NCBI RefSeq assembly: GCF_900109455.1
Contig: NZ_FOAG01000004.1
Span: forward strand, 1-64,000
Length of the DNA: 64,000 nt
From: Roseovarius azorensis
GTDB lineage: Bacteria > Pseudomonadota > Alphaproteobacteria > Rhodobacterales > Rhodobacteraceae
Direction of reading: 5' to 3'
Shown here: piece after piece, positions 1 to 7,972 of the stretch
How the letters are laid out: the number at the start of each line of letters is the position of its first letter
Numbering within the stretch: position 1 is the stretch's first letter
Position numbers and translations under genes: made by a program
The notes under the pieces: generated by a model
What the model was told of the DNA's origin: nothing
What the model saw: only the letters and a program-made list of their open reading frames with translations
The model's database searches: none

Positions 1-138
1 CCAGTCGATCCGCCTGCCATGCTCGCCCCAGAACGCCGCAGGATCGCTGACCGAGGCGGCATACATGGATTTGTATGTGGCGGCGTCGATATGGGGCTTT
101 GGCGCATGTGCACCGCTGGCGTCTGCAGAAGTCACCAT
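1..138 (-). CDS. acs: Acetyl-CoA synthetase, N-terminal fragment (runs off the window)
   Basis: The first 46 codons of a minus-strand gene are visible, with ATG at 138. The segment YAASVSDPAAFWGEHGRRIDW closely resembles the start of AMP-forming acetate-CoA ligases, where the conserved DPxxFWxEHxxRxDW stretch opens the family's N-terminal domain. The enzyme activates acetate to acetyl-CoA through acetyl-AMP. The AMP-binding core and catalytic lysine lie outside the window, so the assignment rests on this N-terminal signature only. It is divergent from uvrB, across a 481-bp intergenic region. Confidence 0.8.
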   Translation of the reverse strand, partial: MVTSADASGAHAPKPHIDAATYKSMYAASVSDPAAFWGEHGRRIDW

Positions 139-293
139 GGCTTGAAATCCTCCGTCCCTGCCCTGTCCGACAGCCGATCGAACAGGGTAAATATCCCTTA
201 GCATACAGTATCTCAAATTTTGAAAAAAATTAACGATGACCGCATATCTGTTTGTATAGTTGGTGAATAATTTTTAGTCGGAGATGGAAATGG

Positions 294-311
294 TTGTAAA
301 TTTTTTTACAA
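294..311. promoter_or_regulatory. Perfect palindrome, candidate operator of acs
   Basis: TTGTAAA and TTTACAA form perfect 7-bp arms around TTTT, inside the AT-rich part of the acs/uvrB spacer, about 155 bp upstream of the acs start. The symmetry suits a dimeric repressor or activator. The cognate regulator is not in view and the site could be a chance feature of AT-rich DNA. Confidence 0.35.
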
Positions 312-582
312 ATCACGTTTTTCCACAGGTTTCTTGCGCATTCCCATTGGAACCCGCCTGTGCGGCACGGGGGCGCGGCACCGTGCAACCTTCAGACCCC
401 ACCCGCAGCGCAACCTGTGGCATTATGTCTCGCATGCCACCTCTAACGCAACGTAATAATTGGCTCGCACGATTCGCCCATAACGTGCAGGGTGCCGACA
501 CACCCTGAATCTGCGGATAACACGCCCCTGCTTGCGCGGTGCCCGTGATCTCCGCTTTGGGACTTGAAGCCCGCGTCAAAGA

Positions 583-597
583 GAACAAATGTGGACC
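583..597. promoter_or_regulatory. Possible LexA (SOS) box of uvrB
   Basis: GAAC-N7-GACC lies 22 bp before the uvrB start codon. The alphaproteobacterial LexA box is a direct repeat, GTTC-N7-GTTC (GAAC-N7-GAAC on the other strand). The site matches seven of the eight fixed positions, and uvrB is a classic SOS gene, which makes the position sensible. The one mismatch keeps confidence low. Confidence 0.35.
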
Positions 598-619
598 TTG
601 AGTCAAAGGACCGCCGCCC

Positions 620-2818
620 ATGCCCGATGCCTATTCCGACAAGACGCCCGCCCCGCTGTCCAATCCCGCCCCGGACGTGAAGACCCGCGAAAAGCTGGAA
701 GGCGGCAAGCGTTTTGTTCTGGCCACAGAATTCCAGCCGGCCGGCGATCAGCCCACCGCCATTGCCGAACTGGCGCAGGGTATCCGGGCGGGTGAGCGCG
801 ATCAGGTGCTGCTGGGTGCCACCGGCACCGGCAAGACCTTTACCATGGCCAAGATCATTGAGGAAACGCAAAGACCCGCGATCATCCTCGCCCCCAACAA
901 GACGCTGGCGGCGCAGCTTTACGGCGAGTTCAAGAGCTTCTTCCCCGAGAATGCAGTCGAATATTTCGTCAGCTATTACGACTACTACCAGCCCGAAGCC
1001 TATGTACCGCGCTCGGACACCTATATCGAGAAGGAATCCCAGATCAACGAACAGATCGACCGGATGCGCCATTCGGCCACCCGCGCGCTGCTGGAACGCG
1101 ACGATGTGATCATCGTGGCCTCGGTTTCCTGCATCTACGGCATCGGCAGCGTCGAGACCTACGGGGCCATGACCCAGGATTTGAAGGTGGGCGATATGTA
1201 TGACCAGCGCAAGATCATGGCCGATCTCGTCGCCCAGCAATACCGTCGCAACGATCAGGCGTTCCAGCGGGGATCGTTCCGGGTGCGCGGCGACTCCCTC
1301 GAAATCTTTCCCGCCCACCTCGAGGATCGCGCATGGCGGCTGAGCTTCTTCGGAGAAGAACTCGAATCCATTGTCGAGTTCGACCCCCTGACCGGCGAGA
1401 AAACCGACACGTTCGAGAAAATCCGCATCTATGCCAATTCCCACTACGTCACCCCCAAACCGACGATGCAGCAAGCCATCATCGGCATTAAGAAGGAACT
1501 GCGCCAGCGCCTTGACCAACTGGTGAACGAGGGCAGGCTGCTGGAGGCGCAACGCCTTGAACAGCGCACCAGTTTTGATCTTGAAATGCTCGAGGCCACC
1601 GGCGTCTGTAACGGGATCGAGAATTATTCGCGCTACCTCACCGGCCGCGCCCCCGGCGAGCCGCCCCCTACGCTCTTTGAATTCATCCCCGACCATGCCA
1701 TCGTCTTTGCCGACGAATCCCACGTCTCGGTGCCGCAGATCGGCGGCATGTACAAGGGTGATTACCGGCGTAAATTCACCCTCGCCGAACACGGCTTTCG
1801 CCTGCCCTCCTGCATGGACAACCGCCCGCTGAAGTTCGAGGAATGGGACGCCATGCGCCCGCAGTCGGTGTTCGTCAGCGCAACACCTGCGAAATGGGAA
1901 ATGGAGCAGACCGGCGGCGTCTTTACCGAACAGGTGATCCGCCCCACGGGTCTCCTCGACCCGCAGGTCGAGATCCGCCCCGTCGACATGCAGGTCGATG
2001 ACCTTCTGGACGAGGTGCGCCGCGTTTCGGCCATGGGCTATCGGACGCTCGTGACCACCCTGACCAAGCGCATGGCCGAGGACCTGACAGAATACCTGCA
2101 CGAACAGGGCATCCGCGTGCGCTACATGCACTCTGACATCGACACCATTGAAAGAATTGAGATTCTACGCGACCTCCGCCTCGGAGCCTTTGACGTTCTG
2201 GTGGGGATCAACCTGCTGCGCGAGGGGCTGGATATCCCCGAATGCGGGCTGGTGGCCATTCTGGATGCCGACAAGGAAGGCTTCCTGCGCTCTGAAACCT
2301 CGCTGATCCAGACCATCGGGCGCGCCGCCCGCAACGCCGAGGGTCGAGTGATCATGTATGCCGACCGCATCACCGGCTCGATGGAACGCGCGCTGACCGA
2401 AACCAACCGCCGCCGTGACAAACAGATCGCGTATAATGAGGCACACGGCATCACCCCCGCGACAATCCGCAAGAATGTCGATGACATCCTGCAAGGGCTC
2501 TACAAGGGCGACGTGGACATGGCCCGCGTCACCGCCACGGTGGACAAGCCACTCGTGGGCGCGAACCTCGCCGCCGTGCTCGAAGGGCTGCGCACCGACA
2601 TGCGCAAAGCGGCGGAAAATCTGGAGTTCGAAGAGGCGGCGCGACTGCGGGATGAGGTCAAACGGCTGGAGGCGGTGGATCTTCTGATCTCCGACGACCC
2701 CCTCGCGCGCCAATCCGCGGTCGAGGCGGCGAGCGCCGAGGCGGTCAAGGGGAGGGGCAGGTCAACGGCGGGTCGGCCGGGGCAACGCGGGGGAAATGTG
2801 AAGCGGAGGGGGCGTTAG
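620..2818 (+). CDS. uvrB: UvrABC excinuclease subunit B
   Basis: UvrB receives damaged DNA from UvrA, probes it with a beta-hairpin and positions UvrC for the two incisions of nucleotide excision repair in the cytoplasm. The 732-residue product has Walker A GATGTGKT at residues 66-73, the hairpin region around [12 protein letters not shown], a helicase motif II-like DESH, motif VI-like QTIGRAARN, and a C-terminal UVR domain ([18 protein letters not shown]) that contacts UvrC. Length is slightly above the usual 670-700 because of an N-terminal extension and a basic, glycine-rich tail. AAAGGA about 10 bases before ATG 620 supports the start. The 3' end overlaps the convergent gene at 2815 by 4 bp. 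Confidence 0.97.
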   Translation: MPDAYSDKTPAPLSNPAPDVKTREKLEGGKRFVLATEFQPAGDQPTAIAELAQGIRAGERDQVLLGATGTGKTFTMAKIIEETQRPAIILAPNKTLAAQLYGEFKSFFPENAVEYFVSYYDYYQPEAYVPRSDTYIEKESQINEQIDRMRHSATRALLERDDVIIVASVSCIYGIGSVETYGAMTQDLKVGDMYDQRKIMADLVAQQYRRNDQAFQRGSFRVRGDSLEIFPAHLEDRAWRLSFFGEELESIVEFDPLTGEKTDTFEKIRIYANSHYVTPKPTMQQAIIGIKKELRQRLDQLVNEGRLLEAQRLEQRTSFDLEMLEATGVCNGIENYSRYLTGRAPGEPPPTLFEFIPDHAIVFADESHVSVPQIGGMYKGDYRRKFTLAEHGFRLPSCMDNRPLKFEEWDAMRPQSVFVSATPAKWEMEQTGGVFTEQVIRPTGLLDPQVEIRPVDMQVDDLLDEVRRVSAMGYRTLVTTLTKRMAEDLTEYLHEQGIRVRYMHSDIDTIERIEILRDLRLGAFDVLVGINLLREGLDIPECGLVAILDADKEGFLRSETSLIQTIGRAARNAEGRVIMYADRITGSMERALTETNRRRDKQIAYNEAHGITPATIRKNVDDILQGLYKGDVDMARVTATVDKPLVGANLAAVLEGLRTDMRKAAENLEFEEAARLRDEVKRLEAVDLLISDDPLARQSAVEAASAEAVKGRGRSTAGRPGQRGGNVKRRGR

Positions 2819-3204
2819 CGTTCTGTTCGAATGTAGGTGTTTCCAATCCAGATTTGCATTCGAGCATCTCTATTATGTTCGGCGATATTGAATTCTGCTT
2901 CTATCAAAGACATTGCTTTTTTGAGTCTGTCTGCCGTCTGATACTCATTGCACCGCAGCCAAATCCTGCTCAGCTTCTTAAATCTAGTTTTTTGCCCATC
3001 GGGGATCCGCGGAGCGATCTTTTGAAAATCACCATCATGCGATACCAGAACAGCTTTATGATCTTCAGCAACGAATGCAACCAACGGGTCGACTGAGCCT
3101 TCAGGGATTAGATCTCTAATGAACTCCACCTCATAGTCAGTACTCAATAAGTACCGCTTGGCGGACATAGGTACATTTTCGTCAAGCATAAAACGCATGC
3201 GCAA
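2815..3204 (-). CDS. DUF5615 family PIN-like protein, putative toxin
   Basis: A 129-residue protein with features of the DUF5615 (Mut7-C-like, PIN-fold) family: an acidic start [10 protein letters not shown], then a later VSHDGDF that corresponds to the conserved TRDxDF of the family. These acidic residues would form a metal-dependent nuclease site. Members usually sit directly after a DUF433 gene in toxin-antitoxin-like pairs, as here, with 12 bp between the two genes. The local base composition is clearly more AT-rich than uvrB and the genes to the right, which suggests transfer. Its stop codon overlaps the convergent uvrB stop. Toxicity is inferred from family context only. Confidence 0.72.
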   Translation of the reverse strand: MRMRFMLDENVPMSAKRYLLSTDYEVEFIRDLIPEGSVDPLVAFVAEDHKAVLVSHDGDFQKIAPRIPDGQKTRFKKLSRIWLRCNEYQTADRLKKAMSLIEAEFNIAEHNRDARMQIWIGNTYIRTER

Positions 3205-3216
3205 ACTTGATAAAAT

Positions 3217-3870
3217 TCATGCAGAATTTTCTAGGGTCTTCTCGTGTTCTAGCGCAGCTAGAACATCAGTTCTTGAAAGCGAAGGGTACTCCTCAATTAT
3301 CTGATCGACGGAATATCCGGCGTCTGAGTAGCGGCGGATAGTAGCGGTCGGAATGCGGGTGCCAGAAATAACCCAACTGTTTCTAGCTACGAACTTGTTC
3401 CTTTCAACTGAACCAAACTTTTCCTTCGGGCGGGATTTGATCTCAGATATCTTCTCAGTAATGTCATTAATTACGTCAATCACTTCGAGCATCGCGAGTT
3501 GCCCATCACGAAGATTTTCTATATCGCCGGTCTGTGGGTCCTTAAAATGAACATCTCTCTTGAGGACATAGAGCTTTGTATCCGCCCAATGGCTGAACCC
3601 CCGTTTCTGTAGCTCTTCCGCAACACGAGTTAGCTTTTTAAAACCAATTTTGTATCTGGACCTAAGTGTCGCAATTGTTTTCAGACCGACAACATCTTTG
3701 AACGAGTAAATTCGGCTATAGGCAGCACGACGGTCGTCATAGGCATGTCGGGGGCTAAAGAAACCGCGTCGATCCCAAGCGCGCAGTTGGGATTTGCTTA
3801 GTCCCGTCGCGCGAGCAACGTGATCCTCTGTCAGAGCAACTACGACGCTATTTTCAGTTTGGCTTTGCAT
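3217..3870 (-). CDS. MerR-type HTH / DUF433 fusion, putative antitoxin
   Basis: A 217-residue protein with two recognisable parts. Residues about 10-75 look like a MerR-type winged helix (TGLSKSQLRAWDRRGFFSP, then YSFKDVVGLKTIATLR). The C-terminal 50 residues are a typical DUF433 domain (SWVISGTRIPTATIRRYSDAG, then IIEEYPSLSRTDVLAAL). DUF433 proteins are paired with DUF5615 PIN-like proteins, and the downstream gene is one. The MerR half suggests it binds its own promoter as well as the partner. AT-rich codon use compared with uvrB supports recent acquisition. The pair sits exactly between uvrB and the next chromosomal gene. Confidence 0.75.
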   Translation of the reverse strand: MQSQTENSVVVALTEDHVARATGLSKSQLRAWDRRGFFSPRHAYDDRRAAYSRIYSFKDVVGLKTIATLRSRYKIGFKKLTRVAEELQKRGFSHWADTKLYVLKRDVHFKDPQTGDIENLRDGQLAMLEVIDVINDITEKISEIKSRPKEKFGSVERNKFVARNSWVISGTRIPTATIRRYSDAGYSVDQIIEEYPSLSRTDVLAALEHEKTLENSA

Positions 3871-3967
3871 AGAGTTGCAGTATCTCTTTCTGGGCTATCG
3901 TTCCAATCAAATTTTGCAGCCCGCCCTAGGCCAACCACCACCCCACCACACACGACCCACCCCCCCC

Positions 3968-4759
3968 TCACGGCAATCTCAGCCACTCATCCCCTGCAAT
4001 ATCCTGAAGCTCCGGGCGGAAATAGGCCACCATCCGGCCCTCGGGCGGCGCCTCCGCCGCCTCGCCCCACGGGGCCACGCCGTGCAGCGCCATCCGGTGG
4101 ATGAGATAGGCAGCACCCGGCTCTGCGGCGAGCGGAATGCGCGGACAGGTCTCGAACACCTCGCGGCGGGCGGCCTGATATATCCCGGTCAGATCGACAT
4201 CGCCCCAGTCGCGCGGGTCAATCCCGCCAAGCGCCCCGGCAAAGGCGCGGCGCATCACATGGTGGCTGCCCTGCCAGACCACCAGCGGGCTGGCATCGGG
4301 GCTGGCCCCGGTCAGCGGCAGGCCGAGGATATAGGCGTGACGCTCGCGCAGCATCCGTCGTCGCCCCGCCCCAACGGGCAATAGCCCGTCGACATGCGCC
4401 GCATCACGGCTGAGACGATAGCGAAAGGCCGCATCGTCCTCGCCGTCGCGGGGGCGCGGATAGCCGGGATAGATGACTGAAACCTGCGCGCGGTGCAGCG
4501 GTATCTGACCATAAATCCGTTGCGCGGCGGTCAGTGCAGCTCCACAGAGCGGCCCGCTCTGCCCCACGGCCCCGCGCGCATCATTGGGCAGGCAATCCAC
4601 CCCCACGAACCATGTGCCCTCGCAGGTCAGGCTGCGGGCCTGTTCCTCTGGATCGCGGACCCGTTCCAGCGCCGCCGCCCGCGCTGCCCCTGCCCAGTCA
4701 GACACCGCCTTCTCGGGCGCAAAGAGCGCCCAGCCGGCATCCGTCAGCCCTGTCACCAC
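3968..4759 (-). CDS. Putative Fe(II)/2-oxoglutarate-type oxygenase (PhyH-like)
   Basis: A 263-residue protein I cannot assign to a named enzyme. Its layout fits the phytanoyl-CoA dioxygenase fold: an HxD motif in AAHVDGLLP, a later conserved histidine in HRMALHGVAP, and an arginine shortly after (GRMVAYFRPEL) where the 2-oxoglutarate-binding Arg would lie. Together these could be the two-His-one-carboxylate iron site. No signal peptide is evident. It overlaps the downstream end of the TauE/SafE gene by 7 bp, so the two are probably co-transcribed. Substrate unknown; the oxygenase reading is inferred from motif spacing only. Confidence 0.5.
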   Translation of the reverse strand: MVTGLTDAGWALFAPEKAVSDWAGAARAAALERVRDPEEQARSLTCEGTWFVGVDCLPNDARGAVGQSGPLCGAALTAAQRIYGQIPLHRAQVSVIYPGYPRPRDGEDDAAFRYRLSRDAAHVDGLLPVGAGRRRMLRERHAYILGLPLTGASPDASPLVVWQGSHHVMRRAFAGALGGIDPRDWGDVDLTGIYQAARREVFETCPRIPLAAEPGAAYLIHRMALHGVAPWGEAAEAPPEGRMVAYFRPELQDIAGDEWLRLP

Positions 4760-5589
4760 CCCAGCGCCTTGCGCAGCATGTTGAGCGCCACCAGCGTCAG
4801 GAACACCGCGAACACCCGTTTGAGCGGCTTCGGATCCATCGCATGCGCCAGCCGAACGCCCCAGGGCGTGGTCACCAGCGTCATCGCGATTACCACGAAG
4901 AACGCCACCATATTAACCGCGCCAATGGTAAAGGGCGGCCGGTTTTCCGGCGCTACATCGAGCAGCAGGAAACCCGCGACCGAGGGCACCGCAATGGTGA
5001 TGCCAAAGCCCGCCGCCGTCGCCACGGCGCGGTGGATGGGCACGCCATAAAGGCTCATCAGCGGCACGCCAAAACTGCCACCACCGATGCCCATCAGCAC
5101 TGACAGAAACCCCACGGCAGGCGAGAGAATGGCACGCCTCAATCCGCGCGGCATCTGCTCTGCCAGCCGCCAGTGCGACCGGCCAAAGCCCAGGTAAAGG
5201 CCGATGATAATGCCCAGCCCGCCAAACAGTCCCTGCAGCGTCGTCGAGCGCAGGCTGGACGCGACCAGCACGCCCAGAACCGCCCCCACCGCGATGCCGA
5301 TTGCCCATGTGCGCAGGATCTGCCAATCCACCGCGCCCTTCTTGTGATGGCTCAGAACCGAGCGCAGCGATGTCACGATTATAGTGGCCAGAGAGGTGGC
5401 CAGACAGATCTGCATGAGCTGCGGACCGTCATAGCCAAGCGTCTGGAAGGCATAGAAAAACGACGGCACCAGAACGATCCCGCCGCCCACCCCCAGGAGA
5501 CCGGCCAAAACTCCGGCAAAGGCACCGATAATCATCAGCAGGGCCAGCATTTGCAGTAGCAGGGTGGTGTCCGGCAGGATGATGGGCAT
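4753..5589 (-). CDS. TauE/SafE family membrane exporter
   Basis: A 278-residue, very hydrophobic protein with about eight membrane segments and the two internal glycine-rich repeats of the family (GAFAGVLAGLLGVGGGIVLVP near the start and GFLSVLMGIGGGSFGVPLM near the middle). Family members export small organic or inorganic sulfonates and sulfur anions such as sulfite or sulfoacetate. Nothing nearby identifies the substrate here. The start at 5589 places the first helix at residue 10. The downstream gene begins inside its last codons, which suggests a two-gene transcript. Confidence 0.88.
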   Translation of the reverse strand: MPIILPDTTLLLQMLALLMIIGAFAGVLAGLLGVGGGIVLVPSFFYAFQTLGYDGPQLMQICLATSLATIIVTSLRSVLSHHKKGAVDWQILRTWAIGIAVGAVLGVLVASSLRSTTLQGLFGGLGIIIGLYLGFGRSHWRLAEQMPRGLRRAILSPAVGFLSVLMGIGGGSFGVPLMSLYGVPIHRAVATAAGFGITIAVPSVAGFLLLDVAPENRPPFTIGAVNMVAFFVVIAMTLVTTPWGVRLAHAMDPKPLKRVFAVFLTLVALNMLRKALGW

Positions 5590-5652
5590 GGCGCGCTCCG
5601 GGTTGATTTGGCGCAGCCATACACCGGGGCGTGGAGGAGGGAAAGCGGTGGA

Positions 5653-6651
5653 TCAACTGGCGGGCATCATCACCCCGGCAACCTGAACAAGTGCCGCCTC
5701 GACCAGTTCCGGCCCGGCACCGGGCTGCACCGCCCCCTCAGACAGCATGCGCCGCCAGGCACGCGCGCCGGGACGGCCCGCAAAGAGACCCAGCATGTGC
5801 CGCGTGATCTGGTTTAGACGCCCCCCCGCAACCAGATGCGCCTCGATATAGGGCAGCATGGCGCGCACCGCCTCTTCAGGGGTCGAGTCGAGGGTTTTCG
5901 CGCCAAAAATCCGACGGTCGGCGGCGCAAAGGATATCGGCGGGTCGCTGATAGGCCGAACGTCCCACCATCACCCCGTCAAGACCGGCATCCAGAAACCG
6001 CTCGGCCTGATCGAGTGAGGCAATGCCGCCATTGACGCTGATATGCAACGCGGGAAACTGCGACTTCATCCGCAGCACAAGATCATGATCAAGTGGCGGG
6101 ATATCGCGATTCTCCCTGGGAGAAAGCCCGTCGAGCCACGCCTTGCGCGCGTGAATGGCAAAACGGCTGACCCCCGCCGCCGAAACCCGCTCCAGAAAGT
6201 CAGGCAAGACCCGCTCCGGCTCCTGATCGTCGACACCGATACGGCATTTTACAGTCACCTCAACAGATTGTGCCGCGATCATCGCGGCGCAGCACTCGGC
6301 CACAAGGCCCGGATCTTTCATCAGAACCGCGCCGAATGTGCCTGATTGCACCCGGTCAGAGGGACAGCCCACGTTGAGGTTGATTTCATCATAACTCGCC
6401 TCTGCCCCAAGCTTCGCCGCCTGCGCCAGTTCCTCAGGATCGGAGCCCCCCAGTTGCAGCGCCACGGGGTGCTCCTCGGGAGAATGATCAAGCAGATGCA
6501 ACGCATGCCCCCGCACGAGAGCAGGCGCCGTGACCATCTCGGTATAAAGCAAAGCATGACGCGACAACAGCCGGTGCAAATACCTGCAATGCCGGTCCGT
6601 CCAGTCCATCATCGGCGCAATGGAAAGTCTAGCGTATTGTCTTATATTCAT
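5653..6651 (-). CDS. dusA: tRNA-dihydrouridine(20/20a) synthase
   Basis: A 332-residue flavoenzyme that reduces uridine 20/20a in the tRNA D-loop using FMN and NADPH. Diagnostic stretches are SIAPMMDWTDRHCR at residues 9-22, LYTEMVTAPAL, the active-site loop NLNVGCPSDRV with the catalytic cysteine, and the FMN-binding SVNGGI and DGVMVGRSAY. The first ten codons (including ATA and two AGA) are AT-rich and unlike the rest of the gene, which begins to look native at GCGCCGATGATGGACTGG. The 5' end of dusA is a known integration site for mobile elements, and 1.3 kb of decayed DNA lies immediately upstream. Confidence 0.93.
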   Translation of the reverse strand: MNIRQYARLSIAPMMDWTDRHCRYLHRLLSRHALLYTEMVTAPALVRGHALHLLDHSPEEHPVALQLGGSDPEELAQAAKLGAEASYDEINLNVGCPSDRVQSGTFGAVLMKDPGLVAECCAAMIAAQSVEVTVKCRIGVDDQEPERVLPDFLERVSAAGVSRFAIHARKAWLDGLSPRENRDIPPLDHDLVLRMKSQFPALHISVNGGIASLDQAERFLDAGLDGVMVGRSAYQRPADILCAADRRIFGAKTLDSTPEEAVRAMLPYIEAHLVAGGRLNQITRHMLGLFAGRPGARAWRRMLSEGAVQPGAGPELVEAALVQVAGVMMPAS

Positions 6652-7972
6652 TTTTTCCGTATCTCAAATTATTCGCAGCGCTTGCCGCTGCGCTGGGGCA
6701 CGCCCCGAGATCCCCGAATTGCCCCTCTGAAACGACTCATTGACACATGAGCCGCACACGAAAATGGCCGCCATCACCAAGTTCCCTTCCGGTGCCTGCC
6801 GGGTCCATATCCAACGAGAGGGCGCTACGTGAGCGAAACGTTCCTTCGCCGCGACGACGCCCATCACCGGCCTTCCAACCGGGAACGCGAGCGGATCAGG
6901 GTCTTGCCCAAACAAGTCATCATCTCCCGCCACACGAGTTTCGGTGACCTCATCGACCTTGATATAGCCGATATGTGCGAGGTATGGCGATAACATCAAT
7001 TGGAGAGAACGCAACATTTTGCATTTCGGGGCGATCATGCGATTCCAGATAATGACATGTGATATCATCGGTGACATTTCTGGAGGCGGTCGAGAAAATT
7101 ACAATCGGGTGTCCTGGCCCAAGGCTGTCCTCCGTTCCTACCCATGCCACGAGAATCACCAAAAGGAGCGCTTCGCATGACCTCCAAGGTAATTGGGGCG
7201 TGTCGGACAACGTGCAAACCTGTCTCATCAGGTTGCGCCGGATACTCGTCTTTTGCGCGCACCGCAGCTTCGATCCGGACGATGCGCGCTGTCCGGCGGG
7301 CGCACCACCGAGCTAAATGAAGGAGCAACCGGGATGACATGTCTCGCGCTTGTCACCGCCATGTTTCCAGTTGTCGCACAGCAAGGACCCGAAGGCGATC
7401 GCGTCGAGATTAACGGCATGCAAATGCACTACCAGGCTTTGCGAACGCGCAAGCCGATGGTCGTGCTGCATGGCAGCTTCATGACCATCCCGATGATGGG
7501 AGAGATTATCAGGGGGGGTGCCTTGTACAGCTTTGCTGCATACTCTGGTTGGATTATACACCGAAGCGGAAGCGACTGACGCTCTACAACATGAAGCACC
7601 AAGGCGGGCAAATCCGTTATCAAGTGCATGCCTCGTAACTCGGGTCGAATATCCTTCCATGATCCCACACGATCAGTCGGCTTTTTACGGAAACCTGCCA
7701 ACTCCTGCAGATCATGGAATTTGCATTTCCCCAACCTGCGGTACGAAGCGGCCTGCAGGATGTTCGATGTCGGTCCCGGCAATGCGTCGCGTGGTGCCAT
7801 TCTCCGCTACACCGGCCCTTCCCGTATGGGGGCCTGACCCGCTACGTTCGTATGTGGCAATCGCGCGGTAAATGCGACGGCCGACAGCCTTGACCGTTCA
7901 TCTGCGCCGTGCTGACAGACAGGCGCTTTTGCTTTACCGTTATTTCAGCACGCCGGCGTCGGTCATTTCACG
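6652..7972. other. Decayed, gene-poor stretch upstream of dusA
   Basis: About 1.3 kb with no intact recognisable gene. Open frames on both strands are short, mutually overlapping and without family signatures, apart from an alpha/beta-hydrolase fragment at 7334-7579. A minus-strand frame at 6664-7077 reads plausibly in its middle (VDEVTETRVAGDDDLFG, then PLAFPVGRPVMGVVAAKERF) but I cannot place it in a family. The base composition is lower in G+C than the flanks. The likeliest reading is the remains of a mobile element or of genes carried by one. Confidence 0.5.
7334..7579 (+). pseudogene. Truncated alpha/beta-hydrolase fragment
   Basis: An ATG at 7334, preceded by AGGAG, opens a frame with a short hydrophobic leader ending at VVAQQ. 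The next part, VEINGMQMHYQALR then PMVVLHGSFMTIPMMGEII, matches the N-terminal beta strands and oxyanion-loop HG motif of secreted alpha/beta hydrolases. Similarity stops abruptly near 7515, before any nucleophile elbow GxSxG, and the frame ends at 7579. About 60 residues of a roughly 300-residue protein remain, so it cannot be catalytic. Confidence 0.6.

Larger units (their letters stand above)
139..619. other. Divergent intergenic region between acs and uvrB
   Basis: This 481-bp region holds the promoters of the two divergent genes. The part nearest acs (about 190-310) is AT-rich, unlike the rest of the neighbourhood, and contains a perfect 7-bp-arm palindrome at 294-311. The part near uvrB is GC-rich and holds a possible SOS box at 583-597. 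I see no convincing small gene here. Open frames on either strand lack recognisable similarity and good ribosome binding sites. Confidence 0.5.

Noticed and set aside
208..219. GTATCTCAAATT repeated near 6659
   Set aside because: A 12-base match between two AT-rich spots is expected by chance in 64 kb and no longer similarity extends from it.
6664..7077. Minus-strand open frame of 137 codons upstream of dusA as a real gene
   Set aside because: Parts read smoothly, but there is no family match I can name, no good ribosome site and it lies in decayed DNA. A pseudogene remnant is more likely.
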